Translations under genes and position numbers: made by a program
Shown: one piece after another, positions 35,826 to 44,335 of the stretch
How the letters are laid out: every line of letters begins with the position of its first letter
Numbering within the stretch: position 1 is the stretch's first letter
The notes under the pieces: model-generated
What the model was told of the DNA's origin: nothing
Databases searched by the model: none
The model's input: only the letters and a program-made list of their open reading frames with translations
NCBI GenBank assembly: GCA_043764095.1
Contig: JAYUKX010000124.1
Span: 47,627 to 111,626, forward strand
Direction of reading: 5' to 3'
Origin: M3007 sp043764095
GTDB taxonomy: Bacteria > Bacteroidota > Bacteroidia > Chitinophagales > Saprospiraceae
DNA length: 64,000 bases

Positions 35826-35901
35826 CCAATGGCTATAAATATACCGAAAGTAGGATCTTGGAATCCAAAAAAAACTTATTTAAAGCATATTAAAACCTGA
35901 A

Positions 35902-36228
35902 CTACCGCTCCCAAATAGTTTCCTGCGGAAAATCGAAATGGGTGCTGTCACATAAAATGACACTTTCATCGCAATCACAGTTCGATATACAAACCAATTC
36001 ACAGTCTTCATTAACCATCTCGTCCCCTGCATCTATCGCACCTCCGACAAACCAATACAAGTTTCCATCTGGTCGCGTAACTTTTAAGATACGTTGCGTA
36101 CCTTGTAGGTTTTTAAATGCGGTGATCTTCTCTTCAACACAATCAGAATAAACCGTTTCTGTTTTCTCTTTGCATGCTGTAGTCACAAGAATAATTGCTA
36201 TACATGTTAATAGTGTAATTTTTTTCAT
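35902..36228 (-). CDS. small Cys-rich lipoprotein
   Basis: A 108-residue predicted lipoprotein. The signal MKKITLLTCIAIILVTTAC has the lipidated cysteine at residue 19. The mature part starts with acidic/helical KTETVYSDCVEEKITAFKN, has a central Y-W-F motif, and ends with a cluster of cysteines (CELVCISNCDCDESVILC). The layout resembles small Bacteroidota lipoproteins such as DUF6970, but I do not claim the family. The function is unknown. Confidence 0.72.
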   Translation of the reverse strand: MKKITLLTCIAIILVTTACKEKTETVYSDCVEEKITAFKNLQGTQRILKVTRPDGNLYWFVGGAIDAGDEMVNEDCELVCISNCDCDESVILCDSTHFDFPQETIWER

Positions 36229-36359
36229 AGCTTAACCTTTAGTGTATAGGGTTAACGTGCTTTTACCTCATCACGGTTGGGTAAAATGTGAAAAATAATG
36301 GTTTGCGATCAAAACTACAAATTAATCATGATCGGTTTAAAAAGAAGTAAGTATTCAGA

Positions 36360-36400
36360 AGCCTCCGCCAAATTCCCTACGGAAATTTGGGCGGCGGCTG
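36360..36400. repeat. palindromic element (copy 2 of the 2196-2246 family)
   Basis: AGCC-T-CCGCC-AAATTCC, loop CTAC, GGAAATTT-GGGCGGCGGCT. The inner stem and loop match the element at 2196-2246, while the outer arms share only the GCCGCC/GGCGGC core. It lies between divergent genes, so it is not simply a terminator. Confidence 0.7.
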
Positions 36401-36504
36401 TATCGTTTAAAAAAATTAGTAAAATTCAAAATTTTTAACAACCAACTAAAATATTAAAAATCCTTATTTTACAAATAACAATAAAATAAATAAATAATTT
36501 TAAC

Positions 36505-36544
36505 TAGGAAAATTTTCCTACGAAATATTTCCTACCTACCTTTG
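36505..36544 (+). promoter_or_regulatory. blaI promoter with two overlapping operator palindromes
   Basis: TAGGAAAATTTTCCTA (36505-36520) is a perfect 16-bp palindrome. TACGAAATATTTCCTA (36519-36534) is a near-palindrome of the same form, TAnGAAA-TTTCnTA, starting 14 bp later. TACCTTTG (36537-36544) is a -7 element only 4 nt before the start codon, so the transcript is probably leaderless. The layout suggests autorepression by the encoded dimeric repressor. Confidence 0.7.
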
Positions 36545-36548
36545 CACC

Positions 36549-36953
36549 ATGAAACCACGTAACACAACATCGGAACAGTTACCTGAACCGACCAAATCGG
36601 AACTGGAAATACTGCAAGTACTTTGGGAAAAAGGTACTTCTACCGTGCGCACGGTAAATGAAGTACTTAATGAACAGCGTCGAGATGTCAATTACTCCTC
36701 TACGCTCAAACTCATGCAGATTATGCTAGATAAAGGGCTACTTACTCGTGAGATCAACGGGCATATCCACACTTACGCGCCCGCGCATCCGCAAGAACGG
36801 ATGCAGGATCAGGTCATTCGGGGTATGGTCGATCTTGCTTTTAGTGGTTCTGCTTCATCATTGGTACTGCGTGCACTCGGTACTGGCGATACAACACCGG
36901 AGGAATTGGCCGAAATAAAAGCGTTTATTCAAAAAATGGAAAACAAACCGTAA
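36549..36953 (+). CDS. BlaI/MecI/CopY-family repressor
   Basis: A 134-residue winged-helix repressor. The family start PTKSELEILQVLWEKGTSTV (about residues 15-34) is followed by NYSSTLKLMQIMLDKGLL, the recognition-helix region, and a C-terminal dimerisation helix pair. Relatives are usually paired with a BlaR1/M56 sensor protease that inactivates them; none is present downstream, where the next gene is an outer-membrane protein. The signal is therefore unknown. Confidence 0.92.
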   Translation: MKPRNTTSEQLPEPTKSELEILQVLWEKGTSTVRTVNEVLNEQRRDVNYSSTLKLMQIMLDKGLLTREINGHIHTYAPAHPQERMQDQVIRGMVDLAFSGSASSLVLRALGTGDTTPEELAEIKAFIQKMENKP

Positions 36954-37300
36954 CAGCGAACACGTAATACTAGAGATTCCATAACTTTATTTTTGAGGCC
37001 AGCCCCTTTCCCCCATCTTCTTTCCTTTTTTCGCCGTAATTACCCCATTATGGCTGCAAAAAGCGCATTGCTGGGGGAAGGGGGCTGACCTATACAAAAA
37101 TAAAATTACATAATCTCTATTCCAAAAAGGTCGAAGCCTTCCCCCAAAAAACACTCCCGATAATGTTGGGATGTCACCGCAAAATACGGCGTCTCGGACG
37201 AACACATCGCGGGCGAACACAGAGATGTGCGCCCCTGCAACTTTTTTCAAACAACTCACTCTTTGGTGGTCACACGATCACCACTTATACTCTTTTGCTT
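36954..37300. other. intergenic region with inverted-repeat element
   Basis: A 347-bp gap before the DUF5916 gene. The first half is the MITE-like repeat at 36971-37121. The second half has an open frame continuous with the DUF5916 gene, but it does not look like protein and precedes the signal peptide. Confidence 0.65.
36971..37121. repeat. MITE-like element with arms of about 45 bp
   Basis: The left arm begins TAGAGATT and ends in CAGCCCCTTTCCCCCA (to 37014); the right arm (37072-37121) is its imperfect complement, sharing TAGAGATT, TTTATTTTTG and the CAGCCCC-TTCCCCCA end. The spacer is about 57 nt. It is non-coding and not obviously related to the other elements in the window. Confidence 0.75.
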
Positions 37301-39961
37301 ATGCGCTATGTAACATTAATGATTGCCCTTGTTTTTTTGATGCCCTCCCGAACGTCGGCACAATCGAACCAACCCATTGAAAAAAGACAATACCACACCC
37401 TTGCTATTGAAAAATCGGGGATTACGCTGGATGGGAAACTCGACGATCCCGCTTGGGATAACGTGGAATGGAGCGGCGAATTCATCGAAAGAGAACCCGA
37501 CCAAGGCACTCCCCCATCGCTCCAATCAAAATTCAAAATCGTTTACGACGATAAATTTCTCTATGTCGGTTACCGCTGCTACGACTCCGCACCAGATAGT
37601 ATTATTCGGCGGATGAGCCGTCGCGACCAGTTCCCCGGTGACTGGATTGAGATCAATATCGACAGTTATCACGACCTTCGGACGGCTTTTTCCTTTACAT
37701 TTTCCGTTAGTGGTGTGCGCGGCGACGAATATGTCACCAACAACGGCAATAACTGGGATGATAGTTGGAACCCTGTTTGGGACGGTGCATCACAAGTGGA
37801 CAAAGAGGGCTGGACAGCCGAAATAAAAATTCCATTTAGCCAATTGCGTTATGGCAGCCAAACCGAACCTGTATGGGGTTTTCAAGTACAACGGCGTATT
37901 TTCAGGAAAGAAGAACGTTCTACTTGGCAAAATATCCCACAAAATGCTGGTGGTTGGGTCAGCGAATTTGGCGAATTGCACGGGTTGCGGAACTTACCCA
38001 ATAACAAACAAATTGAACTGGCTCCATATGTCGTGGCTAAAACAGACCACTATGAAAAAGAGGTGGGTAATCCGTTTTTAGATGGCTCTAACAATAAACT
38101 CACGGTTGGTATTGACGGCAAAGTGGGCATCACCCGCGACCTTATTCTGGATTTTACCATCAACCCCGATTTTGGACAGGTGGAAGCCGACCCTGGAGCG
38201 GTGCGTTTGGATGGCTACCAAGTATTTTTTCAAGAACGCAGACCATTTTTTGTAGAAAGTCGCAATTTATTCGATTATCAACTCACCGGTTCCGAAGCAG
38301 GCGGCGATTACGATAGCGATCTTTTGTTTTATTCCCGTCGAATTGGTGGAGCGCCGCATGGCTCGCCCAATTTGAAAAATGGCGAATTTGCTTTCACCCC
38401 ACAAAATACATCCATCTTGGGCGCAGCGAAGTTTAGTGGTAAAACCTCAAAAGGGCTGTCTATTGGAATTTTAGAGACCGTTACCCAACGCGAACATGCT
38501 CAAATTGACCTAAATGGCGAACGCCGAAAGGAATTAGTAGAGCCTTTAACCAATTTCTTTTTAGGGCGTTTGATGAAAGATTATAACAAAGGCAATACCA
38601 TTATCGGAGGCGTTTTTAGTGCGGTCAACCGCGAACCAGGTATAAATTTGCTACACCGCGCTGCTTATTCGGGCGGTTTAGACTTTCAACATTATTGGAA
38701 CAATAGGGCGTGGTTTATACGCGGAAATGCGATTTTCAGTCAAGTACAAGGTACAAAAGAGACAATTTTGAATACACAAACTACTTTTGGGCATCTTTTT
38801 CAACGTACCAATGCTACCCATTTAGAAGTGGACTCTAACCGAACGGCACTGACGGGTACGGGCGGTACACTGCGTTTTGGCAAAATAGGTGGCAAGCAAA
38901 ATAAACGTGGCGGTATATTCAAATTTGAGACCGGTGCTACTTGGCGTTCACCCGAACTGGAACTCAACGACGCAGGTTTCCTACAAACCGCCGATGAAAT
39001 CAACCATTTTACCTGGGCGGGTTACCAAATCCAAAAACCATTCTCTATTTTCCGCAATGCACGTATCAATTATAATCATTGGGCGCGTTGGGACTTTGGC
39101 GGACGACACCTTTATAGAGCGTACAATACCAATATACACGGTTGGTTCAAAAACAACTGGCGACTTGGATCGGGGCTTACCTATAACCCACTCGATATTT
39201 CCAATAATGCGTTGCGTGGTGGTTCATCGTTGAGGAGACCTTCGGGGGTTGGCAATTTTGTTTACCTCAATTCTGATGAGCGCAAAAAATTATCTTTTGG
39301 GGCTAATAGTTTTCAAGCTTGGGGCTTTGGAGGTACTGTTAGGGAACAAAATATAGGTATTTATGCCAGTTTTCAGCCCATCAACGCGATGCAGGTGAGT
39401 ATTAATCCTGAATATAGCCGTTCTTGGCGCAAGCAGGATCAATTTGTGAGCGAAACCAGTTTTGCTGGCCAACAACGTACCATTGTGAGTGAAGTAGATC
39501 AACAAAGTTTTTCGCTTACGGCACGTTTATCGTATAATATTACGCCTGATTTGACGATCCAATACTATGGTCAGCCTTTTATTTTTAGGGCTAAATACCA
39601 GAACTATGGCTATGTAACCAATCCGCTTCACGCGCAGTACGATGAACGTTTTCACCGGTATAATGGCACAGAAATCAAAAACGAGAACGATGTGTTTTCA
39701 ATAGATGAAAACGGCGATGGCAGTACCGATTACGCGTTTGACAAACCTGATTTTAATTTTATACAGTTCCGTTCTAATTTGGTGATTCGATGGGAATATA
39801 TACCCGGATCGGAACTGTTTTTGGTGTGGTCGCAAGGCAGTGTGCCCAATGCTTATTCCGATTTGGACACGCCCTTGGTAAAGAGCTTGTTTGGCAATGT
39901 TTTTGACGAAAAAGCGCGAAATGTGCTATTAGTCAAGGCTACTTATCGTTTTTTGAGGTAG
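37301..39961 (+). CDS. DUF5916 outer-membrane protein with CBM9-like N-terminus
   Basis: An 886-residue exported protein. The start is at 37301, where MRYVTLMIALVFLMPSRTSA gives a signal peptide. The N-terminal part is a carbohydrate-binding family 9-like domain: GITLDGKLDDPAWDNVEW, then FKIVYDDKFLYVGYRCYD, and GDWIEINIDSYHD. The remainder is DUF5916, beta-barrel-like with F-F-Q-E-R-R-P-F-F-V-E at about residue 316, LLFYSRRIGG, and a C-terminal Phe-rich strand ending YRFLR. Role unknown; homologues are common in Bacteroidota outer membranes. Its stop is 2 nt from the stop of rfbC. Confidence 0.9.
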   Translation: MRYVTLMIALVFLMPSRTSAQSNQPIEKRQYHTLAIEKSGITLDGKLDDPAWDNVEWSGEFIEREPDQGTPPSLQSKFKIVYDDKFLYVGYRCYDSAPDSIIRRMSRRDQFPGDWIEINIDSYHDLRTAFSFTFSVSGVRGDEYVTNNGNNWDDSWNPVWDGASQVDKEGWTAEIKIPFSQLRYGSQTEPVWGFQVQRRIFRKEERSTWQNIPQNAGGWVSEFGELHGLRNLPNNKQIELAPYVVAKTDHYEKEVGNPFLDGSNNKLTVGIDGKVGITRDLILDFTINPDFGQVEADPGAVRLDGYQVFFQERRPFFVESRNLFDYQLTGSEAGGDYDSDLLFYSRRIGGAPHGSPNLKNGEFAFTPQNTSILGAAKFSGKTSKGLSIGILETVTQREHAQIDLNGERRKELVEPLTNFFLGRLMKDYNKGNTIIGGVFSAVNREPGINLLHRAAYSGGLDFQHYWNNRAWFIRGNAIFSQVQGTKETILNTQTTFGHLFQRTNATHLEVDSNRTALTGTGGTLRFGKIGGKQNKRGGIFKFETGATWRSPELELNDAGFLQTADEINHFTWAGYQIQKPFSIFRNARINYNHWARWDFGGRHLYRAYNTNIHGWFKNNWRLGSGLTYNPLDISNNALRGGSSLRRPSGVGNFVYLNSDERKKLSFGANSFQAWGFGGTVREQNIGIYASFQPINAMQVSINPEYSRSWRKQDQFVSETSFAGQQRTIVSEVDQQSFSLTARLSYNITPDLTIQYYGQPFIFRAKYQNYGYVTNPLHAQYDERFHRYNGTEIKNENDVFSIDENGDGSTDYAFDKPDFNFIQFRSNLVIRWEYIPGSELFLVWSQGSVPNAYSDLDTPLVKSLFGNVFDEKARNVLLVKATYRFLR

Positions 39962-39963
39962 AT

Positions 39964-40500
39964 TTACAAATCCGCTAAATACGGCAAAATCAAGTCTTTT
40001 TCCGACACAATGACTTGTGCTAGATCAAATTCCCAATCAATTGCCAAATTGGGATCATCGAATTTGATACCGCCTTCGTGGGCTTTGGAGTAGTAATTAT
40101 CGCATTTGTAGGCAAATTCGGCGGTATCGCTGAGTACCACGTACCCATGCGCAAATCCGCGTGGTACATACATTTGGCGTTTGTTCTCGTTACTCAAACG
40201 GATACTGTACCACTGGCCATAAGTAGGCGAACCTTCGCGGATATCGACTACAACATCTAGAACTTCGCCCTCGATGACGCGTACCAATTTGGCCTGCGCC
40301 ATTTCGCCTGTTTGGAAATGTAAACCACGCAACACACCAACGGTAGAACGCGATTGGTTGTCTTGTACAAATGCTGCGTCCACACCTACTTCTTTCCAAG
40401 TACGGGCGTTAAAACTTTCAAAAAAATAACCCCGATCGTCGTAAAAAACTTTGGGTTCAAAAACTAGGAGGCCACTGATGGGCGTTTCAATAAATGGCAT
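39964..40500 (-). CDS. rfbC: dTDP-4-dehydrorhamnose 3,5-epimerase
   Basis: Third enzyme of dTDP-L-rhamnose synthesis (RmlC), a cytoplasmic cupin of 178 residues. The active-site block V-L-R-G-L-H-F-Q gives the catalytic His61; Lys71 and Tyr131 are at the expected positions, as is the VPRGFAHGYVVLSD motif. The other rml genes are not in this window, so the gene is separated from its pathway partners. A rhamnose or related 6-deoxysugar in the surface polysaccharide is implied. Confidence 0.94.
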   Translation of the reverse strand: MPFIETPISGLLVFEPKVFYDDRGYFFESFNARTWKEVGVDAAFVQDNQSRSTVGVLRGLHFQTGEMAQAKLVRVIEGEVLDVVVDIREGSPTYGQWYSIRLSNENKRQMYVPRGFAHGYVVLSDTAEFAYKCDNYYSKAHEGGIKFDDPNLAIDWEFDLAQVIVSEKDLILPYLADL

Positions 40501-40596
40501 TATTTGATGCGTTATGAGCGATGTTATATGATTATGCTACACTAAACCTGATATTTTTCTTACCTTGCCGCCAGTATTAAATATAAAATTCAAAAC

Positions 40597-41994
40597 ATGA
40601 AAATCAAGTTTTGCGGTGCGGCAGGCGAAGTTACTGGTTCTTGCCACCTAATTACACTCGATGACGGGTATAAAATCTTACTCGATTGCGGTTTGTACCA
40701 AGGCCACGACAAAGAGATGGATCAATTTAACGAATCTTGGCTTTTCAATCCGTCGGAAATAAATTGCCTGATCATTAGCCACGCACATATAGATCATATT
40801 GGCCGTGTCCCAAAATTGGTTGCAGATGGTTTCTGTGGGAAAATATATGCCACCCATGCTACCCGCGATTTGGCGGCCATTATGTTATTGGACAGCGCAA
40901 AGATACAAGAAGGTGACGCGGAGTACCATAATAAAAAGAAAAATAATCAGGACGAAGAAAAAATGCCGCTTTATACCCTAAAAGATGTGCAACGTACCAT
41001 GCAACTTTTTTCGGCATCCGGCTACGAAACTTGGTTCCATGTCCACCCCAATGTAAAAGTTCAATACCGCGATGCAGGTCATATCTTGGGCAGTGCCAGC
41101 GTCACTTTGGAAATACAAGAAGGTGACAAAACGATCCGATTTGGGTTTACTGGTGATATTGGCCGGCCTAATCGCCCCATTTTGAGCGATCCCCAACCGC
41201 TATCCGAGGTAGATTATTTGATTTGTGAGAGTACTTATGGTGACCGTCTGCACGACGAAGCGCCGAACGAATTGAACCATTTTTTGGAGATTATTCGACA
41301 TACTTGTGTCGAAAAAAAGGGCAAATTGATTATTCCTGCCTTCTCGGTGGGGCGCACGCAGGAGATTGCCTATATGCTGGATCAATTGCATAAAGCAGGT
41401 AGTTTACCGGAAATTCCAGTGTATATCGATAGCCCTTTATCGGTAAATGCTACGGACATATTTATCAACCACCCTGAATGTTTTGACGCGGAATTGCACG
41501 AGTATATGTTGACCGATGAGAATCCTTTTGGCTTCAATAGCCTCACTTATATCCGTGATGTAGAAGATAGTAAAGCACTCAACCAAAAACCTGAACCGTG
41601 CATTATTATCGCGTCTTCGGGTATGCTCAATGCGGGTCGGGTAAAACACCATTTGGCGAATAATATAGAAGATCCTTGTTGCACTTTTTTGATGGTGGGC
41701 TATTGCTCGCCAGGTACTTTGGGTGCTGAATTGCGCGATGGGGCAAAATCTATCCATGTTTTTAACCAAGAAAAACAAGTATTGGCTGGTGTAGAAATTA
41801 TGGATGGTTTTTCGGCACACGGCGACCAATCAGAAATGTTTCAAGTAATTAAAAATCAAATAGATACAGCCAAAAAAGTATGGCTGGTACACGGCACAGC
41901 CGAACGCCAAGGGCCTTGGAAAGCGTTCTTGCTGGACAAAGGTTTTAAAGATGTCGGCATCCCGACTTTGGGTGATGAAGAAATATTGGGTTGA
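40597..41994 (+). CDS. MBL-fold/beta-CASP RNase (CPSF-type)
   Basis: A 465-residue zinc-dependent metallo-beta-lactamase-fold nuclease. Motif 2 is H-A-H-I-D-H at residues 62-67; the N-terminal GAAGEVTGSC, the AGHILGSASV block, GFTGDIG and the beta-CASP part IIPAFSVGRTQEI, ASSGMLNAGR and SAHGD are all present. It is of the CPSF73/YSH1-like bacterial group rather than RNase J. The probable role is RNA processing or decay. nfu follows after 50 nt. Confidence 0.92.
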   Translation: MKIKFCGAAGEVTGSCHLITLDDGYKILLDCGLYQGHDKEMDQFNESWLFNPSEINCLIISHAHIDHIGRVPKLVADGFCGKIYATHATRDLAAIMLLDSAKIQEGDAEYHNKKKNNQDEEKMPLYTLKDVQRTMQLFSASGYETWFHVHPNVKVQYRDAGHILGSASVTLEIQEGDKTIRFGFTGDIGRPNRPILSDPQPLSEVDYLICESTYGDRLHDEAPNELNHFLEIIRHTCVEKKGKLIIPAFSVGRTQEIAYMLDQLHKAGSLPEIPVYIDSPLSVNATDIFINHPECFDAELHEYMLTDENPFGFNSLTYIRDVEDSKALNQKPEPCIIIASSGMLNAGRVKHHLANNIEDPCCTFLMVGYCSPGTLGAELRDGAKSIHVFNQEKQVLAGVEIMDGFSAHGDQSEMFQVIKNQIDTAKKVWLVHGTAERQGPWKAFLLDKGFKDVGIPTLGDEEILG

Positions 41995-42044
41995 TTGCTG
42001 TACCTTTGCCCTCAACAAAATTAAAAAAAGAGTGTTTCATAAAC

Positions 42045-42653
42045 ATGGAAACTATAACTAAAAGTCCGGTCATGCTCTATACCGAGCAGACCCCTAACCC
42101 TGAGGCGTTGAAATACGTTACCAATCGCCTCTTATATAAAGGTATTGCCGATTTCAAAGACGCGGATATTGCCGCCGAATGGAGTCCATTGGCCAATAGC
42201 CTACTCGCTTTGCCGTATATCAAAAGCGTGTATTTTAACAATAATTACGTCACCATTATGAAGGAATTCAACTACGAATGGAGCGATATTATGTTAAAAA
42301 TCAAAGAATTCCTGAAAAACTATGTTGAACAGGATGGTGTTGTCGTAAAAGAGGGTTACGCTGAATTTGCTGCTCAAGAAGAAGCCGCAAGTGTTGCCGG
42401 CCAATTTACCGGCGAAGATGGCGAAATTGCACGCAAAATCAAGGATTTGATCGATATGTATGTCAAACCTGCTGTTGAAAGCGATGGTGGTAATATCGAA
42501 TTCAAATCGTATGATAAAGGGGTTGTACACGTCCAAATGCAGGGTTCTTGCAGCGGCTGTCCTTCATCTACGGTGACGTTGAAAACGGGTATCGAAGGTA
42601 TGCTCAAGCGTATGGTACCGGAAGTAACAGAGGTTGTGCAGGAAATGGCATAA
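42045..42653 (+). CDS. NifU/Nfu-type iron-sulfur cluster scaffold
   Basis: Carries and delivers Fe-S clusters. The start at 42045 (METITKSPVM) gives 202 residues. The Nfu_N domain is at the front (YTEQTPNPEALKYV), and the C-terminal NifU domain holds VESDGGNIEFKSYD and Cys169-x-x-Cys172 in GSCSGCPSS. A TACCTTTG word at 42001-42008 may be its own -7 element within the short gap. It is followed by the flippase gene after 3 nt. Confidence 0.93.
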   Translation: METITKSPVMLYTEQTPNPEALKYVTNRLLYKGIADFKDADIAAEWSPLANSLLALPYIKSVYFNNNYVTIMKEFNYEWSDIMLKIKEFLKNYVEQDGVVVKEGYAEFAAQEEAASVAGQFTGEDGEIARKIKDLIDMYVKPAVESDGGNIEFKSYDKGVVHVQMQGSCSGCPSSTVTLKTGIEGMLKRMVPEVTEVVQEMA

Positions 42654-42656
42654 TCT

Positions 42657-44120
42657 ATGAGTTTGTTAAAAAAATTGGCTGGCGAAACTGCTTTGTACGG
42701 ACTAAGCAGCATCATTGGCCGATTTATCAACTATTTAATATTAGTCCCTCTCTATACCCGCGTATTTGCACCTGGCGAATATGGCGTTGTTAGTCAGTTA
42801 TATGCCTACTCGGGCTTTCTCATGGTACTTTTTTCGTACCGGCTCGAGTCGGCATTTTTTCGTTTTGGCAATGAGCAGACAGATCGCCAAAATGTTTATT
42901 CCACCGCGATGTTATCGCTTATAGGTAGCACTACCCTACTGGTTGCTAGTATTCTATTATTTTCGGGTACTATTGCGGATTGGCTGCAATATGCGGCACA
43001 CCCAGAGTACATCCGTTATTTTGCACTAATTATTGGGCTGGATTGTTTGTGTGAATTGCCTTTTGCAAAATTACGACTGGAGCAGCGTCCGCGACATTTT
43101 GTGGCGGCTCGGTTGCTCAATATTGGTGTAAATATTCTCTTTACTTTGTTTTGGTTGGTGGTTTGCCCTTGGGCGGCAACGCAGGGTTTTAGTTGGATAA
43201 ATGCCGTGTGGTCGCCTCAAGTGGGTGTGGGTTATGTGTTTTTGGCCAATTTGATCGCCAGCGCGGTAACGGTGCTGTTTCTTTTGCCTCAAATACGGCG
43301 TATTCAATTACATTTTGATTGGGTACTGTGGAAAAAAATGATCCGTTATGCTGCACCGCTCATGATTGCCGGATTTGCAGGTATTGCCAATGAAATGCTG
43401 GATCGGGCTGTCATGCCGTATTTATTGACGGGTACTGACAAGGAAAATATGGCTACTTTGGGTATTTATAGTGCAACTTACAAACTGGCCATGATGATTA
43501 CCTTATTTACCCAAGCCTACCGCTATGCCGCTGAGCCGTTTTTCTTTCGTACGGCTCAAAACGCAGATTCGTTAAAATTACAAGCCGATTCCACCAAATG
43601 GTTTACGATTATTGGAACGGTGGGTATGCTGGGCATTCTGTTGTTTTTGGATGTTATTAAGTGGTTTTTGGGCAAAAGATTCCAATCTGGCTTAGATGCT
43701 GTGCCTGTGCTGCTATTGGCCAACTTGTTTTTGGGGCTTTTTTATAATTTTTCGGTATGGTACCGCTTGAAGGATCGTACCATGACGGGTGCTTGGATTT
43801 CTATTTTCGGGGCATTACTCACCTTATTCTTAAATATTTGGTGGGTGCCATCGATGGGTTATATGGGTGCTGCTTGGGCTACCTTGGCTTGTTACATTTT
43901 TATGAGCGCGGCAACTTGGTGGACTGGTCGGGTGTTGCATCCTGTGCCTTATCCGTTGGCTCGGATGGGGGCGTTTGTGGGGCTTGCACTGGTTTTGTAT
44001 ATGGTGAGCCTGTTGATTAAACCATTATTGCCGGGGACGGGGTTGCCGTTGTTAGGCAATGGTGTTTTGATGTTGGGTTATTTGGGGGTGGTTTGGATGG
44101 AATATCGGCGGCGCGCGTAG
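42657..44120 (+). CDS. polysaccharide/lipid-linked oligosaccharide flippase
   Basis: Inner-membrane MOP-superfamily protein (Wzx/PST type), 487 residues with 12-14 helices. It begins GETALYGLSSIIGRFINYLI and contains PLYTRVFAPGEYG and IWWVPSMGYMGAAWATL, typical of polysaccharide translocases. The stop codon TAG (44118-44120) is supplied by the first base-set of the GTAGAGACG repeat array, and the last coding bases are part of the repeated unit, so the 3' end has probably been altered by repeat insertion or expansion. Confidence 0.9.
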   Translation: MSLLKKLAGETALYGLSSIIGRFINYLILVPLYTRVFAPGEYGVVSQLYAYSGFLMVLFSYRLESAFFRFGNEQTDRQNVYSTAMLSLIGSTTLLVASILLFSGTIADWLQYAAHPEYIRYFALIIGLDCLCELPFAKLRLEQRPRHFVAARLLNIGVNILFTLFWLVVCPWAATQGFSWINAVWSPQVGVGYVFLANLIASAVTVLFLLPQIRRIQLHFDWVLWKKMIRYAAPLMIAGFAGIANEMLDRAVMPYLLTGTDKENMATLGIYSATYKLAMMITLFTQAYRYAAEPFFFRTAQNADSLKLQADSTKWFTIIGTVGMLGILLFLDVIKWFLGKRFQSGLDAVPVLLLANLFLGLFYNFSVWYRLKDRTMTGAWISIFGALLTLFLNIWWVPSMGYMGAAWATLACYIFMSAATWWTGRVLHPVPYPLARMGAFVGLALVLYMVSLLIKPLLPGTGLPLLGNGVLMLGYLGVVWMEYRRRA

Positions 44121-44304
44121 AGACGTTGCAATGCAACGTCTGTACAATCGGCGGCGCGTAGAGACGTTGCAATGCAACGTCTGTACAATCGGCGTTGCGC
44201 GTAGAGACGTTGCGTGTAGAGACGTTGCGCGTAGAGATGTTGCGTGTAGAGACGTTGCGCGTAGAGACGTTGCGTGTAGAGACGTTGCAGTGCAACGTCT
44301 CTAC
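44104..44304. repeat. GTAGAGACGTTGC repeat array: two 43-bp units, six 15-bp tandem units, final palindrome
   Basis: First, two direct copies of about 43 bp (start 44104 and 44147), each containing the palindrome AGACGTTGCAATGCAACGTCT. Next come six 15-bp units from 44201 to 44290, GTAGAGACGTTGCGC or ...CGT in alternation. Last, the closing palindrome GTAGAGACGTTGC-AG/GCAACGTCTCTAC (to 44304). The GTAGAGACGTTGCATGCAACGTCTCTAC-type palindrome is familiar from many genomes as a dispersed repeat. Confidence 0.9.
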
Positions 44305-44335
44305 GATATACGATATACAATATACGAAACAATTA

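Larger units (their letters stand above)
35453..35901. other. intergenic region with palindromic element
   Basis: A 449-bp gap between rpmH and a small lipoprotein gene. It contains the rpmH promoter at its left end and the repeat at 35704-35825. The middle is A+T-rich with no gene I can support. Confidence 0.65.
36229..36548. other. divergent intergenic region
   Basis: A 320-bp gap between the small lipoprotein gene and blaI. It holds a TTAACC/GGGTTAA hairpin (36232-36255) whose loop word TTTAGTGTAT also occurs at 27001-27010, the palindrome at 36360-36400, a very A+T-rich block, and the blaI promoter and operators. Confidence 0.65.

Noticed and set aside
26998..36255. Shared word AACCTTTAGTGTAT-GGTT at 26998-27014 and 36235-36253 as a regulatory site
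   Set aside because: Only about 14 bases are shared, contexts differ (one downstream of a gene, one upstream of another), and I see no promoter relation; kept only as a note.
37163..37300. Extended N-terminus of the DUF5916 protein
   Set aside because: The extra 46 residues are basic and irregular, and a good signal peptide begins at 37301.
42001..42008. TACCTTTG as a certain promoter for nfu
   Set aside because: The -7 match is good but no -33 element lies at the right distance, so I mention it only in the gene entry.
44201..44290. Possible CRISPR array
   Set aside because: Units are 15 bp, directly adjacent with no spacers, and there are no cas genes.
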